Source: Pyrocephalus nanus
Taxonomy: Eukaryota; Chordata; Aves; Passeriformes; Tyrannidae
Length of the DNA: 64,000 nt
NCBI GenBank assembly: GCA_038380795.1
Contig: CM076264.1
Location: 11,720,001 to 11,784,000, forward strand
Direction: 5' to 3'
Position 1 is the stretch's first letter. Each line of letters starts with the position of its first letter. The translations under genes and the position numbers were made by a program. The notes below the pieces were generated by a model. It saw nothing but the letters and a program-made list of their open reading frames with translations, made no database searches and was not told the DNA's origin. Shown here piece by piece: positions 26,101-35,700 of the stretch.

Positions 26101-29100
26101 TTGAAACAAAGTGTGTCCATGTGAATTTTTGTTTTGTAATATTGAATATAAGGGACTGTGTATAACCAAAAAATGTGGCACTCTAGTAAACTTGAATGAA
26201 AATTTCTTCTCTAATATGCTTATTTTTGTTGTTTACCAGGAGGTTTAAGATATTCAAGATGTATTGTTTGTAAAATAATTCCTGGTAATTAGCTCCTCCA
26301 GGTTTCCCGTGTCTCCCAGACCGGATTCAGTTCATAGCACAACTTCCAGCAGTGACTCGCACGACAGTGAAGAGAATTATGTATCCATGAATCCAAATCA
26401 GTCCACTGAAGACCCAGTATGTAAAATCTACGTCTTAACTACTCTCTTCCTGTGCAGTCCTTACTTTTAAATCATGCAAACACAGATCCTTCACTCAACA
26501 TCACTCCCTTGATACTTCTAGATCAAAATAATAATAAAAAAAATTCCATAGAAAACCTGTAATTTTGGTAAGATTTCACTGAAGAAGTTAAGAGCATAAT
26601 CACATGTAAAGAGAGTGGTTGATACATCTATTATACAAAGCAGTTCAAGGCATGACTTTTTTTCTACCTCTTCCCTAGAAACTGTCTCCTCTTTGTAATG
26701 GCTTGCCCTTGGGCTATGCACCAGTTCAGTATTATGACATCAAGGGAAAGAAACTGTCTTAGGACCCTCTGAGACACGCTTAAGAAACCTGTATTAAAAG
26801 GACATCTTCCAAGAAATGTGGAAGGAACAAGGGGGAAAAAAAGGATTGATATTTGTTGTTTGCATTCTATGGGAACTGAGCCATGTGTACTTTTATTAGG
26901 CTTCTTTCAAGGAACAGGATAGAAGGAGTCTTTGTCTATTGAGTATCTGTATTTTTTCCCCTTTGGGGGAGAACTTTCTCAGATAATAAAGTTTCACATG
27001 CAGTGCAGTAAGTGAGACCTAGTTGGGAAAAGTTAGTGACAGTTAGACGCTGTGGTTTTTCTTTGGGGGGAAAGAGAGAGAAAAAGAAGACAAAATAATA
27101 GTAGTTTAAAGGAAGAGAATAGCAGTAGACCTAGGCCTAAACTGAAATGTGGTCTAGAATACCCATAAAACACTGGAGGAAAACCTGAACCTTGAGCTCA
27201 GCTTTTTGTTCAGTATAAAATTATAGAGCAGTTTGGAATGGAAGAGACCTGAAAGATCATCCAGTTCCAGCCTCCCGTGCCATGGGCAGGGACTGGGTTG
27301 TTCAAAGCCCCATCCAGCCTGGTTCAGTGCCTCCACCATGTTTTCCAGCTTGGACTCTTGCTAGGGAATACAGCAGCATCTTTCACTTTTAAAGCGCTTA
27401 CGAAAGACCTTCTTTGGGGAGGGCCTGTTTAGCACCGTTTTTTGTCCTATTTGTCCGTCTGCCTCCTTATATGTCATGTGCTGGCCCATTTCCCTATGCC
27501 CTGGACCCCTCCTATCGCAGTGCTGTTTGCTTCCCTGTCCCCTGCTGCTCAGGATACCCTCCCGATCTCCTCCAGCCTCCTCCCTGCCCTGGGCTCGCCA
27601 CTGCTGCCCGTGGATGCCGCGCCTTAGGCTCCCCCGAGCGAGCCCCTCCCGCTGACTCCCCCGGGGCAGCTCGGGTGGCTCAGGAGCCTGCGGAGCATCC
27701 CGGGCTGTGCTTTGTGCCGTGTCTGACCTGCGGGCAGCGCGGGTGTGCTTCGCGGGAGAAATGTGCCCCAGCAGTGGGGAGCTGGAGATGTTAGAGCCGA
27801 GCCCCCTCTCTTGCAAGGGCCCTTGGTAAGTAACCGGTGACGTTCCCCTTTCACAGGCTCAGGGAACATCCCATTTTACACAGAGGATTAATGTCACCCG
27901 CGGTTCTCCCTGCACAGAATCACTGTTCAAACTGGGGATTTCTGTGGATCCTTAAGGCTGATTCAGGGATTTAACACCAATGCCAGGATGGTATAATTAA
28001 TGCCATGGCTCAGGCGCCTGTCATTAATATCTTCTGTTTGCTTGCACCGTTCCTTCTTTAAGGTTGTTCTGCAGATTTCCTTTCAGTTTCGTTTGTATAT
28101 ATTTAAAGTTTCTTTTCTAATGCACATGTTCTGCCTGCCTAGTTTGTTCAAAATAACAGAATCTTTTTTTTATTTTTAATTTATGCTGGAAACATTGATA
28201 CAGAATCTGATTTTTGTATGTTAAATATGCAGAAATTTGTTGAGAGAATTTGGGCAACAAAAATGAACTTTGTATCAATTGTTTGTGTTTGTTGTCCTTT
28301 GTTACCACTAAATATTACATGAGTTGAATGATACAAATTTAAATTCAATTTAAAAAGCCCAGCCCATTGAGCTTTAACCCATAAAATATTTTATTTCCTA
28401 GAGAACCAGAATGTTTCCAGATACCTCGTAGCATTTGTTTTAAAATCTGCCTGTCAAATAGATTTTTTGAGAATTTTTATTTGTTCCAACTCTGAGCAAG
28501 GAGTCCATACTTCTTCATCTTTTTCTGTCATCAGCTTCGAAGCATCTTGTTTGGACATGTCATACTTCTGTTTTATTTAATAAAATCAGCAATATTCTGC
28601 TTTTTCTTTCAAGTTGCTGTCAGCCTTACCCTTCTGTCTTTCCTTCTGCCTTCCTCTTCATTTTTTGCTGACTGCTGCCCTCTGTCTTCCTGTTTTTTCT
28701 TTATCTTTTAGAGAAGAGTCCTTCTATTGTACTGTTCCTATAACACCTGTTAAGAGGGAGGGATCAGGCTGGGAGAGGACAGAGGAGGTGAGGTTGTAAA
28801 AGTCTGAGATAATTGAAATTTAGGTATATACAATGCAAATTCAGTTCAGGCAGCCCTACACATATTTTCCAAAGTTTTAATATTTTGATCTTATCAGTTG
28901 AATAATACTTTTTGATTTTCAGCTTAATCATGATGCCTTTTGAATGAAACGTAAAAGTTTCATTTGAAGTTTTGCCACTACTGTAAAGCTGAATTATTGT
29001 AGGTATTAAATGGCAATTTAAGGAATAAAAAAGTTGGCAATTAAATAATGCTAAATTTGAGATATAACAACTACAGTTAAAAAGAACAAAGCACACTCCA

Positions 29101-31041
29101 CTCTTATGATATGAAGGGGACATTTAGGTGGAAGGCACAGATGGGTTTGGTGGCAACCTTAAATTTGGGGGGTTGGTTTTTGGGTTTTCCCTTCCATTGG
29201 CTATTGACTCTGTCCCAGTTTTGACATAGAATATATCCCCTTGTTCTACAAGGTCAGTGAAATTTGCATGATTTAACTCATTGCAGGAGCTCTTAGTCAT
29301 TTTTTTAACCTTTAACCTTTTGGCAGTTTTGTAATAAGCATATTTGATAATGTGGACCACTAGCACATCCATTTGTAGCTGAGGTTATTTATGTTATGAT
29401 TTCAGAATTTGTTTGGAAGCAACAGTCTTGATGGAGGAAGCAGCCCTATGGTAAAACCTAAAGGAGACAAACAAGTAGAGTATTTAGATCTGGACCTAGA
29501 TTCTGGGAAATCTACCCCACCTCGTAAGGTAAGTGGATCTTCACTTCTCGCAGTCCTGCCATCAAGAGTTTGAAATTTGCTGAGAAAGAGGAAGCCTCCA
29601 GCAAGATCACAGAATCATAAAATCATAGAATCAGCAGGGTTGGAAAGGACCACTGAGATTATCAAGTCCAACCCTTGATCCAACACCACCATGGTTACCA
29701 GACCATGGCACTCAGTGTCACATCCAGTCTCATCTTAAAAACGTCCAGGGACGGAGAATCCATCACTTCCCTGGGCAGCCCATTCCAATGCCTGATTACC
29801 CTCTCTGTAAAGAATTTCTTCCTAATATCCAACCTAAACCTCCCCTGGCACAGCTTAAAACCATGCCCTCTTGTCTTACTGATAGCTGCCTGGGAAAAGA
29901 GACTGACCCCCCCACCTGGCTACAACCTCCTCTCAGGGAGTTGTAGAGAGTGATGAGGTCTCCCCTGAGCCTCCTCTTCTCCAGGCTAAACAACCCCAGC
30001 TCCCTCAGCCTCTCCTTGAGTCCCTTCACCAGCCTCGTTGCTCTTCTCTGGACCTGCTCCAGCACCTCAATGTCCTTCCTGAACTGAGGGGCCCAGAACC
30101 GGACACAGCACTCCAGGTGTGGCCTCACCGGCGCTGAGTACAGTGCAAGAATCACTTCTCTGCTCCTGTTGGCCACACTGTTCCTGATGCAGGCCAGGAT
30201 GCCATTGGCCTTCTTGGCCACCTGGGTACACTGCTGGCTCATGTTCAGCTTCCTGTCAATCAGCACCCCCGGATCCCTTTCCACCTGACTACTCTCCAGC
30301 CACTCTGTGCCCAGCCTGTAGCGCTGCAGGGGTTGTTGTGGCCAAAGTGCAGGACCCAGCACTTGGCCTTGCTGAACCTCATCCCACTGGAATCAGCCCA
30401 TCTCTCCAGCTTGTCCAGGTCCCTCTGCAGAGCCCTCCTGCCTTCCAGCAGATCAACACTCCCCTCCAGCTTGGCGTCATCCACAAATTTACTAATGGTG
30501 GACTCAATCCCCTCATCTAAATCAAAAATAAAGATGTTAAACAGGACTGGGCCCAGCACTGATCCCTGGGGGACACCACTGGTGACTGGCTGCCAATTGG
30601 TTGCAGCCCCGTTCACCAGCACTCTCTGGGCCCGGCCCTCCAGCCAGTTCCTAACCCAGCACAGAGTGTCCCTGTCCAAGCTGTGGGCTGCCAGCTTTTC
30701 CAGGAGAATGCTGTGGGAGATGGTGTCAAAGGCTTAACTTCTTTCTCAAATGGTCAATCCAAAAGACAGTGTCGGACCTTTCAGGGAAACCTGTGCTTGT
30801 TCTATACCTGTGTGGGACATCAACTTACTTTTTGCTGTTAATTTATTTTAACATGTTTTTCACTCTTCCTTGCCTTCCCCAGAAGAAGAGCAGTGGCTCG
30901 GGCAGCAGTGTGGCGGACGAGAGAGTTGATTATGTGGTGGTTGACCAGCAGAAAACGTTAGCACTGAAGAGCACACGAGAGGCCTGGACTGATGGGAGAC
31001 AGTCTACGGAGTCTGAAACACCTACGAAAAGCGTGAAGTGA
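1952..31041 (+). CDS. GAB1: GAB1 (GRB2-associated binding protein 1), spliced, 5'-partial
   Basis: Spliced coding span of exons 3-10 plus one cassette exon: 1952-2165, 9303-9907, 11819-11904, 12105-12408, 23905-23994, 25852-25945, 26293-26416, 29406-29528, 30883-31041. Joined, these give an open frame of about 598 residues ending in TGA. It matches the GAB1 tail after the PH domain nearly residue for residue. GAB1 is a membrane-recruited docking protein phosphorylated by EGFR, MET and other receptors. Visible motifs are YxxP sites for CRK and PLC-gamma (YDIP, YQIP, YCIP), three YxxM sites for PI3K p85 (two YVPM, one YVSM), proline-rich GRB2 SH3 sites, the MET-binding segment [10 protein letters not shown], and the two SHP2 docking sites VEYLDLDL and VDYVVVD. 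All introns are GT-AG. The first two exons (start codon, PH domain) lie upstream of the window. Identity is very secure. Confidence 0.96.
3194..3306 (+). mobile_element. CR1 LINE 3'-end fragment
   Basis: The stretch resembles the CR1 3' end: a ggagcagataatctccaaag core followed by accttctaaccttgagtatt and ctgtg. The element is old and truncated to about 110 bp, with its 3' end to the right. An A/C-rich tract abuts its left side. Confidence 0.55.
8453..8503. repeat. two adjacent perfect inverted repeats
   Basis: The first has arms taagtttac / gtaaactta (8453-8461, 8467-8475) around 5 bases. The second has arms agtactggt / accagtact (8482-8490, 8495-8503) around 4 bases. They are separated by six bases. 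The function is unknown. Confidence 0.7.
9303..9907 (+). CDS. GAB1: GAB1 exon 4 (large tyrosine and proline motif exon)
   Basis: The acceptor is atatag and the donor gtcagt. It is the largest internal GAB1 exon, 605 bp. It encodes a disordered region rich in Ser and Pro with the motifs [27 protein letters not shown] and YCIPTAG; the YxxP sites are known docking points for CRK/CRKL, and the region also serves PLC-gamma. The segment IPPPRPPKP matches the known GRB2 SH3-binding site. It ends in TVDLNVFRK, where mammals have NKLRK, so the exon-end residues differ. The frame runs open past the donor to a stop in the intron, but the match to the family ends at the donor. Confidence 0.96.
9908..11818 (+). 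other. GAB1: GAB1 intron 4
   Basis: A 1.9-kb intron. The segment 11090-11430 is noticeably richer in G and C than its surroundings, but no known repeat or exon was recognised in it. The rest is AT-rich with nothing notable. Confidence 0.75.
11819..11904 (+). CDS. GAB1: GAB1 exon 5
   Basis: A short 86-bp exon between the acceptor ttctttag and the donor gtaagt. Joined to exon 4 it reads [19 protein letters not shown] and on to GFHNHF, matching the GAB1 segment with the YDIP site (Tyr407 in human numbering). It is too short to stand out as an open frame and was found by reading phase between exons 4 and 6. Confidence 0.95.
12105..12408 (+). CDS. GAB1: GAB1 exon 6 (p85 and MET-binding region)
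   Basis: The acceptor is ttctag and the donor gtgagg. It encodes two PI3K p85 sites, DENYVPMNP and ETNYVPMIP (human Tyr447 and Tyr472). The MET-binding segment follows ([10 protein letters not shown]), then PPVDRNLKP, which fits the PxxxRxxKP consensus for the GRB2 C-terminal SH3 domain. The start of the exon reads [10 protein letters not shown] where mammals have VKNVLTVGS, so the splice junction residues have drifted. The exon ends after the first base of a Gly codon. Confidence 0.96.
14125..14145. repeat. CA dinucleotide microsatellite
   Basis: About ten uninterrupted CA units. Confidence 0.95.
15627..15644. repeat. TA dinucleotide microsatellite
   Basis: Nine uninterrupted TA units. Confidence 0.95.
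17182..17198. repeat. poly-T run
   Basis: Seventeen consecutive T residues in GAB1 intron 6. Confidence 0.9.
21043..21082. repeat. T/G-rich low-complexity tract
   Basis: Runs of T broken by single G residues (TTTTG-like units). It is the complement of the A/C-rich tracts seen elsewhere in the window. Confidence 0.8.
21539..21552. repeat. poly-C run
   Basis: Fourteen consecutive C residues followed by a pyrimidine-rich stretch. Confidence 0.9.
23905..23994 (+). CDS. GAB1: GAB1 alternative cassette exon (long isoform)
   Basis: Exactly 90 bp between the acceptor ccaattag and the donor gtatgt. It encodes about 30 residues including [20 protein letters not shown], matching the 30-residue insert that distinguishes the 724-residue human isoform from the 694-residue one. 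Skipping it joins exon 6 (ending in phase 1) to exon 7 in the same phase, so both forms stay in frame. It sits alone after an 11.5-kb intron, as expected for a regulated exon. Conservation of both the sequence and the splice sites suggests the long isoform is used in this species. Confidence 0.93.
23995..25851 (+). other. GAB1: GAB1 intron between cassette exon and exon 7
   Basis: A 1.9-kb intron that holds an imperfect tandem duplication of a taacttgtaactta-type unit at about 24260-24308 and a perfect 32-bp palindrome at 24433-24464. No exons or mobile elements were recognised. Confidence 0.75.
24433..24464. repeat. perfect 32-bp palindrome without spacer
   Basis: The left arm caattagtgtgatgag is followed immediately by its exact reverse complement. 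Symmetry stops at the next base on each side. It lies about 440 bases downstream of the alternative GAB1 exon. Each end carries a homeodomain-type ATTAG/CTAAT core. Confidence 0.95.
25852..25945 (+). CDS. GAB1: GAB1 exon 7
   Basis: The acceptor is tacttag and the donor gtaagt. It encodes [19 protein letters not shown] followed by [12 protein letters not shown], almost unchanged from mammals. The Ser-Pro in VRSPIT corresponds to the ERK-phosphorylated site reported to control PH-domain membrane recruitment (family knowledge). The exon is 94 bp and enters in phase 1 after either exon 6 or the cassette exon. Confidence 0.95.
25946..26292 (+). other. GAB1: GAB1 intron 7
   Basis: A 347-bp intron with a short TG-rich stretch near 26068-26098 and nothing else notable. 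Confidence 0.8.
26293..26416 (+). CDS. GAB1: GAB1 exon 8 (third p85 site)
   Basis: The acceptor is taattag and the donor gtatgt. It encodes a serine-rich stretch ([20 protein letters not shown]) and the third PI3K site, here NYVSMNP. Mammals have YVPM at this position (human Tyr589); the Pro-to-Ser change keeps the YxxM core. A second AG eight bases downstream (cctccag) would break the frame and is not used. Confidence 0.94.
27220..27350 (-). mobile_element. CR1 LINE 3'-end fragment
   Basis: It contains the typical reverse-complemented CR1 3' words: ggaatggaagagacctgaaa, gatcatccagttccagcc, ccatgggcagggac and ccatccagcctggttcag. The 3' end is on the left, so the element is on the minus strand. 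Confidence 0.8.
27500..27835. promoter_or_regulatory. intragenic GC/CpG-rich patch, possible internal promoter
   Basis: The patch stands out from the AT-rich intron by its GC content and many CpG dinucleotides (for example gccgcgcc, cccgagcgag, gcagcgcggg, ttcgcggg). It ends in a consensus splice donor, ccttg|gtaagt, at 27825/27826. It could be an internal promoter with an alternative first exon, an enhancer, or a GC-rich repeat not recognised here. The ATGs at 27761 and 27788 would run into an immediate TGA if spliced to GAB1 exon 9, so an N-terminally truncated GAB1 would need a start inside GAB1 itself. The open frames on both strands here probably reflect base composition only. Confidence 0.35.
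29406..29528 (+). CDS. GAB1: GAB1 exon 9 (first SHP2 site)
   Basis: The acceptor is gatttcag and the donor gtaagt. The 41 complete codons begin [15 protein letters not shown] and include [16 protein letters not shown]. The YLDL motif is the first of the two tyrosines that bind the tandem SH2 domains of SHP2 (Tyr627 in human). The exon is phase 0 at both ends. Confidence 0.96.
29529..30882 (+). other. GAB1: GAB1 intron 9
   Basis: A 1.35-kb intron made up almost entirely of one CR1 insertion (29606-30735). Short unique flanks carry the splice sites. Confidence 0.85.
29606..30735 (-). mobile_element. CR1 LINE, 5'-truncated, with reverse-transcriptase remnant
   Basis: A minus-strand CR1 retrotransposon of about 1.1 kb. 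The minus-strand translation at 30260-30679 shows the C-terminal half of the reverse transcriptase: [18 protein letters not shown], then FVDDAKL with the catalytic Asp-Asp pair. A second minus-strand frame (29796-30362) continues the pol C-terminus ([20 protein letters not shown]), so at least one frameshift separates them and the element is dead. The 3' end at 29606 carries the degenerate ATTCTATG-type terminal repeat (agaatcataaaatcatagaa on the plus strand). The 5' end is truncated near 30735. CR1 is the dominant LINE of birds. Confidence 0.95.
30883..31041 (+). CDS. GAB1: GAB1 exon 10 (last coding exon, second SHP2 site)
   Basis: The acceptor is ttccccag. It encodes [20 protein letters not shown], then the C-terminal tail, ending ETPTKSVK and TGA at 31039-31041. 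The YVVV motif is the second SHP2 docking tyrosine (Tyr659 in human). The C-terminus differs from mammals by one residue (ETPT for ETPA). The long 3'UTR follows directly. Confidence 0.97.
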   Translation, partial: KKSSGSGSSVADERVDYVVVDQQKTLALKSTREAWTDGRQSTESETPTKSVK

Positions 31042-32754
31042 AAATACTGCTCTGTCTTCAAAGAACAGGAAGAAGTGAATTCTGAAGAATTACAGAACCA
31101 CAATGGCAGTGTTGTTCGACTGTACAGCACCTGATTCACTGGTGTGTGAGCAGGTTCTTGACCGAATAGGATGGAAGCCAAGGGACACTTTGAATATGTC
31201 AAAGGAACTTTTAAGATCATAAATCGGCTCTGTGGTGTCTGGAAAAATCGCAGCCTGTAAATAACATGTAAAATAATATCACTTAGCTTTCAGAAAACTT
31301 TTTGTTCTGTAGTTAACACATTTGTAGTATTACCATGTTTATGCACTTTTTCAGTTACAATGTTGGTTCAGGTATTCCCAGTTAGTGTACCTTAATGCCT
31401 AATTCATCTGGAGAATTCTTTTTTCCTTACACTACTATTCCTTACAATTTTAGGTTAATTAAGCTACATGTAGATATGGAAATTAATATTTGAACTTCAT
31501 TTTAACAACTCAAAATTGATTTTGCAGAAATACTTTCACAATTGAATAATCTACTTGAAATGCCAAGAGATGACCGTTAGTTACATACTTGTTTATATTT
31601 AATACACACAAGATTATTTGGAAGTCTACAGGTTACCTTCCTAACAAAAATTGCTGTGAGTTAATAATAATGAACTGTACTGGGTTTAGACCTACAATCC
31701 TGGCTTTTATGTTAGTTGTTAGTGGTGGAACTTCTATTGTATTTTATTAATGACAGTGTTCTGTGTTCAATGGGTGAAGATTCTGCAGGGTGGGATCTTA
31801 CACTTTCAAAGACTGAATAATTAAATATCAAGTAAGCCTGCAAACCACTGATGGCATGCAGTAATGTTGTGATCTCACACAGTTATTAACAAGAAATAAC
31901 CTTTATATTATTTACAGAAGGTAGAGTATATAAATCAGGTACGTACCAAGCACTGTTGTGCTAATACACTGATCAGGTTTAGACAATGAGCTTTAGTTTT
32001 GTACTATTTAGAAATTCTAATGTCAGTTTTCAGTTCGAGATTAATGGGACAGTTTGACATTCACTTTTTGTAGTACTAGCAAAATACTGTGATTTTGAAT
32101 TAGACATTAATTCAAATGGAAATACTATGTTTTGACACCATAGTGCCCTTCTTATGAGCTCTATTTTACTTTAATCTCCTGCTTGGCCTTATATTTAAAT
32201 CCCTATGCAACTGATATTTTATATCTCTGTTTTTAAAAATTAGATAATATACCTAAATGATCCCCTTGTAAACCACTTGTTGCTCTTTCCTGGTACAGGA
32301 TTTTAAGCTCTGTATACTGTGATCCTTTATTTTACTATGCCAGTTCCAAATAATAATCTGCCTTGGTTTTAGAAACATTTTTTTGTTATTTGGAAGAAGA
32401 TAGAGATTTTTTAAATACATGAATGAGTTAGGTCTAGATAGAAAACTTACTAACACTCTCATTTTACACAAACACCCTCAAGTAAGTGGTTGGTTTCATT
32501 TTCCCACCCAGTTGTTTTATTTTGTCCAGATCATTTAAAAGTTGAGCATAGAGCTGCATTGTTTTCTGGCATGTTGGCCTTAGTACTGTGCCTAATCTAC
32601 CACCCGTTGTTTCTCTCCCCTCACAGCCACAATCTGCAGTATGTAAATTATCTTATTCTTAACAAAGGTTCTTTTTAAATTAGTAATATTTTGATGCTTT
32701 GAATGTTCATTTTAAAAAAGAAACTAAACACAATGCATTTTGAGGTGAATTTTA

Positions 32755-32760
32755 AATAAA
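32755..32760 (+). terminator. candidate proximal GAB1 poly(A) signal
   Basis: A canonical AATAAA lies 1.7 kb after the stop. A GT-rich stretch (ttttgatgtgtaaac) follows at a spacing suitable for a downstream element. Usage is inferred. Confidence 0.4.
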
Positions 32761-35700
32761 TCAAGTTGTTCAGTTTTGATGTGTAAACTCTGTCCTGTGA
32801 AACAGCAAACCAGGCTCAGTGCGTCTGTGAGGGTGCCTGGATACCAACCACCCTTGGTCAAAATTGTAGACTGCCTCCTAGTACCTCTCAAAAAACAAAT
32901 GTACAGCTAAAACAATTCTCAAAAAGAATCTCTAATTTAAAACCCTGCACCAAGAAGGTAAATGATGTGATTCCCACTCCCCTGGGAGCCCGAAGCACTG
33001 ATGTGAGTCAGGGAAAACTTGATGCCTCCATCAAAATTATCTCAGATCCGTAAAGATTCTGGAGCTGTAGCTCAGCTCTGCTTTGATGGTCTTGCTATCC
33101 CGTAACAAACCCTCCTTCACTGATGCCACAGCTGAAGCTCAGAGGCATGGTGAGTATTTGGTAACCAGTGTAATGATATTTTGCTTGAGGACACTGGCTT
33201 TTTACCAGTGCAATGGCAGCTGTGCACCTTGACCGGTGAGATGCTTACAATTCTTCACAAATGTGGTTGAAGTATCACTTTGGTTCATCCTACACAACTG
33301 TTTCGGTGCTTGCCTCTGGGGAGAAGAACCCATACTGAGGACTCCTACACTCATGCCTGCACATGAGGAGCGAGACGATCTTGGAATATTTCCAACTTGT
33401 GTTTCTTTGGTCTCTCAATAGAATTTGAGGAAAAAGGTTTGGAATCTTTTACCTAATCCTAACCTGTCTGTCCTTGAAACATTGACCAACTACACAACTA
33501 CGTTTTACTTTAAAACTCTTTGGGTTTTTACAATACTGATATTTAAATATCAATGCTATGTTTTCAGATGTGAGCATCTCTGATACTGAGGTGTAAAAGC
33601 CTGAAAGAATCAGTTTCCTAGGCTGGCCTCTCTTGCTGAGCTAGTGATAGAAGAAAGGTTTGTTTTAAGTTTGCTGATATCAGTCCTTGGTTTATAGATA
33701 ACACCTACTCTTTCTTCATTTAATATTTGGCAGCATTCACAACGTTAATGTGATTATGATTGAGAATCCACTCTTAATTTCCAGGCTTTTTCCCTTTCTT
33801 CTGCTGAGGAAAACAGGAGTTCTCACACTGTACAGACAGTATAATGCTTTTTGAATAACAGTCCAGAATTTCCCTTTAATCAGATTTCTTAGCAGTTGTC
33901 TCCCCCTTATTCCAGTAATACATTTTCCATACTTACATGTCTTCCAGAGTTCAGAATCAGACGAGCTAAACTAATTTTTGATGATATGTCTTATTTTCAC
34001 CTTTAAAGCTAGAGGGGCTTCATGCTGCAGATCTGTCTGAGCTCTTTGATGGTCTAAGGATATGAATAATAAATAAAAAATGTGAATCCTAAAACTGTAA
34101 GTGGTAGAAAGCGAGCTGGATTGATATTAGCCTTGTGCCACTTTCTGTTACTAGCTTTGTGAGGACACTCAAGTTGGAGGGATGCTGGTGGAAACCCCAG
34201 TAGATACTGGTGCAGAAGTAGTTTGTGAGTGTTGTTTGTCAAGTGTTCTGTTCCCAGACAGGTGAGTTCTTTCTTGTTTCACTAAAACAACCTGTTACTG
34301 GTTGTAGATATAGTTTTCATTGCTGTATAACCTTCATAAACCAGGTTCATTATAAACTGCAGATACATGTATGTAATAGGTCTTTTACAAATACACATCT
34401 TGCTCACAGAAATCAATGGAAAAAGTTAGTGCCTTGTGCACTCAGATTGACTCTAGAGGTGATTCGGTGTCACTCCATGGTACGATCTGAACATTGTGGT
34501 ATCTGGTAAGTACCAACAGCCACACTTTTACACACTGTGACATAATCACTATTACCTCATGAAGTGCAGTGCAAACACAGCTGCTCTGTTCTGCTAAACA
34601 TTTGTAATGTGACATTAAAAAAGATACAAATGTAATTATTAGTCTTTTTTTACTTTACTGAGACTTGTATTTATGTTAAAAAATTATTAACAATCCACTC
34701 ATGTATGACAGTTGTGACATAGTGTTGATCGGGTGTAGATGAAACAAATACCAAGCAGAGAGGTTTTTGGCTTTTTGCTTTAACTGAACAAGCAGTTTGA
34801 GGTTCAGTTCACAACCTGACAAGGCACAAAGTGGGACAAAAAGAAAAGGTGCTTGAGATGGTTATGAACAATGTCTTTGACATGATAAGTTTCCCAGTAT
34901 ATGTTTATGGTTTGGCATCCTTGGTGTTACGTTTCAGTACCAGGAGTGAAAGGATAGTAGGTATTGGATGCATGACCAGGTGAAAGGCTTGTGCCATCTT
35001 GTCGTTGGATAAAAAGAGCTAGACTGTTCTGATGCCAGTGGTTTTCTTTTTAGATGGTCTTTAAAGGAAAATTTCCATGCTTTATTTGAAAGGGACCATC
35101 TAAGTTTGCTTCAGCTTTTTAAAAAGCGGTTACTTGAAGTGTATAGTTGTATAATCTGCTGTGCACACACATAATGTTTTAGTTTACTATAGTTAAATGG
35201 AATAGAAAAAAAATCCTGTACAGTTCAGAACATAAAACACAGGGTTGTTAAAATTTAGACTCCTGACATTTTCTTGTAGTTATAAAATCAGCCTTTGTAG
35301 TAATCACTGGGATTTGCTCTTGAAAAGTCTCACAGGATCTGTCATCATTGCCAAGCCTTTTCTGGTAAGATATATTTGCAGTGAAATAATAAGAAAATGT
35401 GTGTCACATCAATTTTGAGAAAGGGCAATCCTAATCAGGTTTTATTAAATGCTGTGTGAGGTCCTGGGTTTAGTGTGTGTCTGTGGGGCTTGCACGGGGT
35501 ACTCAGATGGTTTGATTGCACTTCAGGAGAGGATGTGCAAATCTAGTTTTCTGAAAATATTTAAAAGGTATAACATAAAGTAGAACCAGGCTTAATATTA
35601 CTTTTAAAATCAACCAAAGGTATTTTAAGTATGAAATAAAATGCTTTTGATTTGGAGAAAGAAAAAAACCCTCATAGTAGGGCATCTCAATGCTTTATTG

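Larger units (their letters stand above)
26417..29405 (+). other. GAB1: GAB1 intron 8
   Basis: A 3-kb intron with a CR1 3'-end fragment (about 27220-27350) followed by a GC- and CpG-rich patch (about 27500-27835) that ends at a strong splice-donor sequence. The remainder is AT-rich, with no recognised content. Confidence 0.75.

Noticed and set aside
26301..26416. Alternative GAB1 exon 8 start after cctccag
   Set aside because: It would remove eight bases and shift the frame; the taattag acceptor at 26291-26292 restores the conserved DSSRFP sequence.
27361..27816. A 151-codon minus-strand and a 126-codon plus-strand frame in GAB1 intron 8
   Set aside because: Overlapping frames on both strands in a GC-rich patch with Arg/Pro/Gly-rich translations; no family resemblance. 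The patch is reported as possibly regulatory instead.
29796..30737. Separate host protein-coding gene on the minus strand
   Set aside because: The two frames are overlapping, frameshifted parts of a CR1 reverse transcriptase; the plus-strand frames there are shadows of it.
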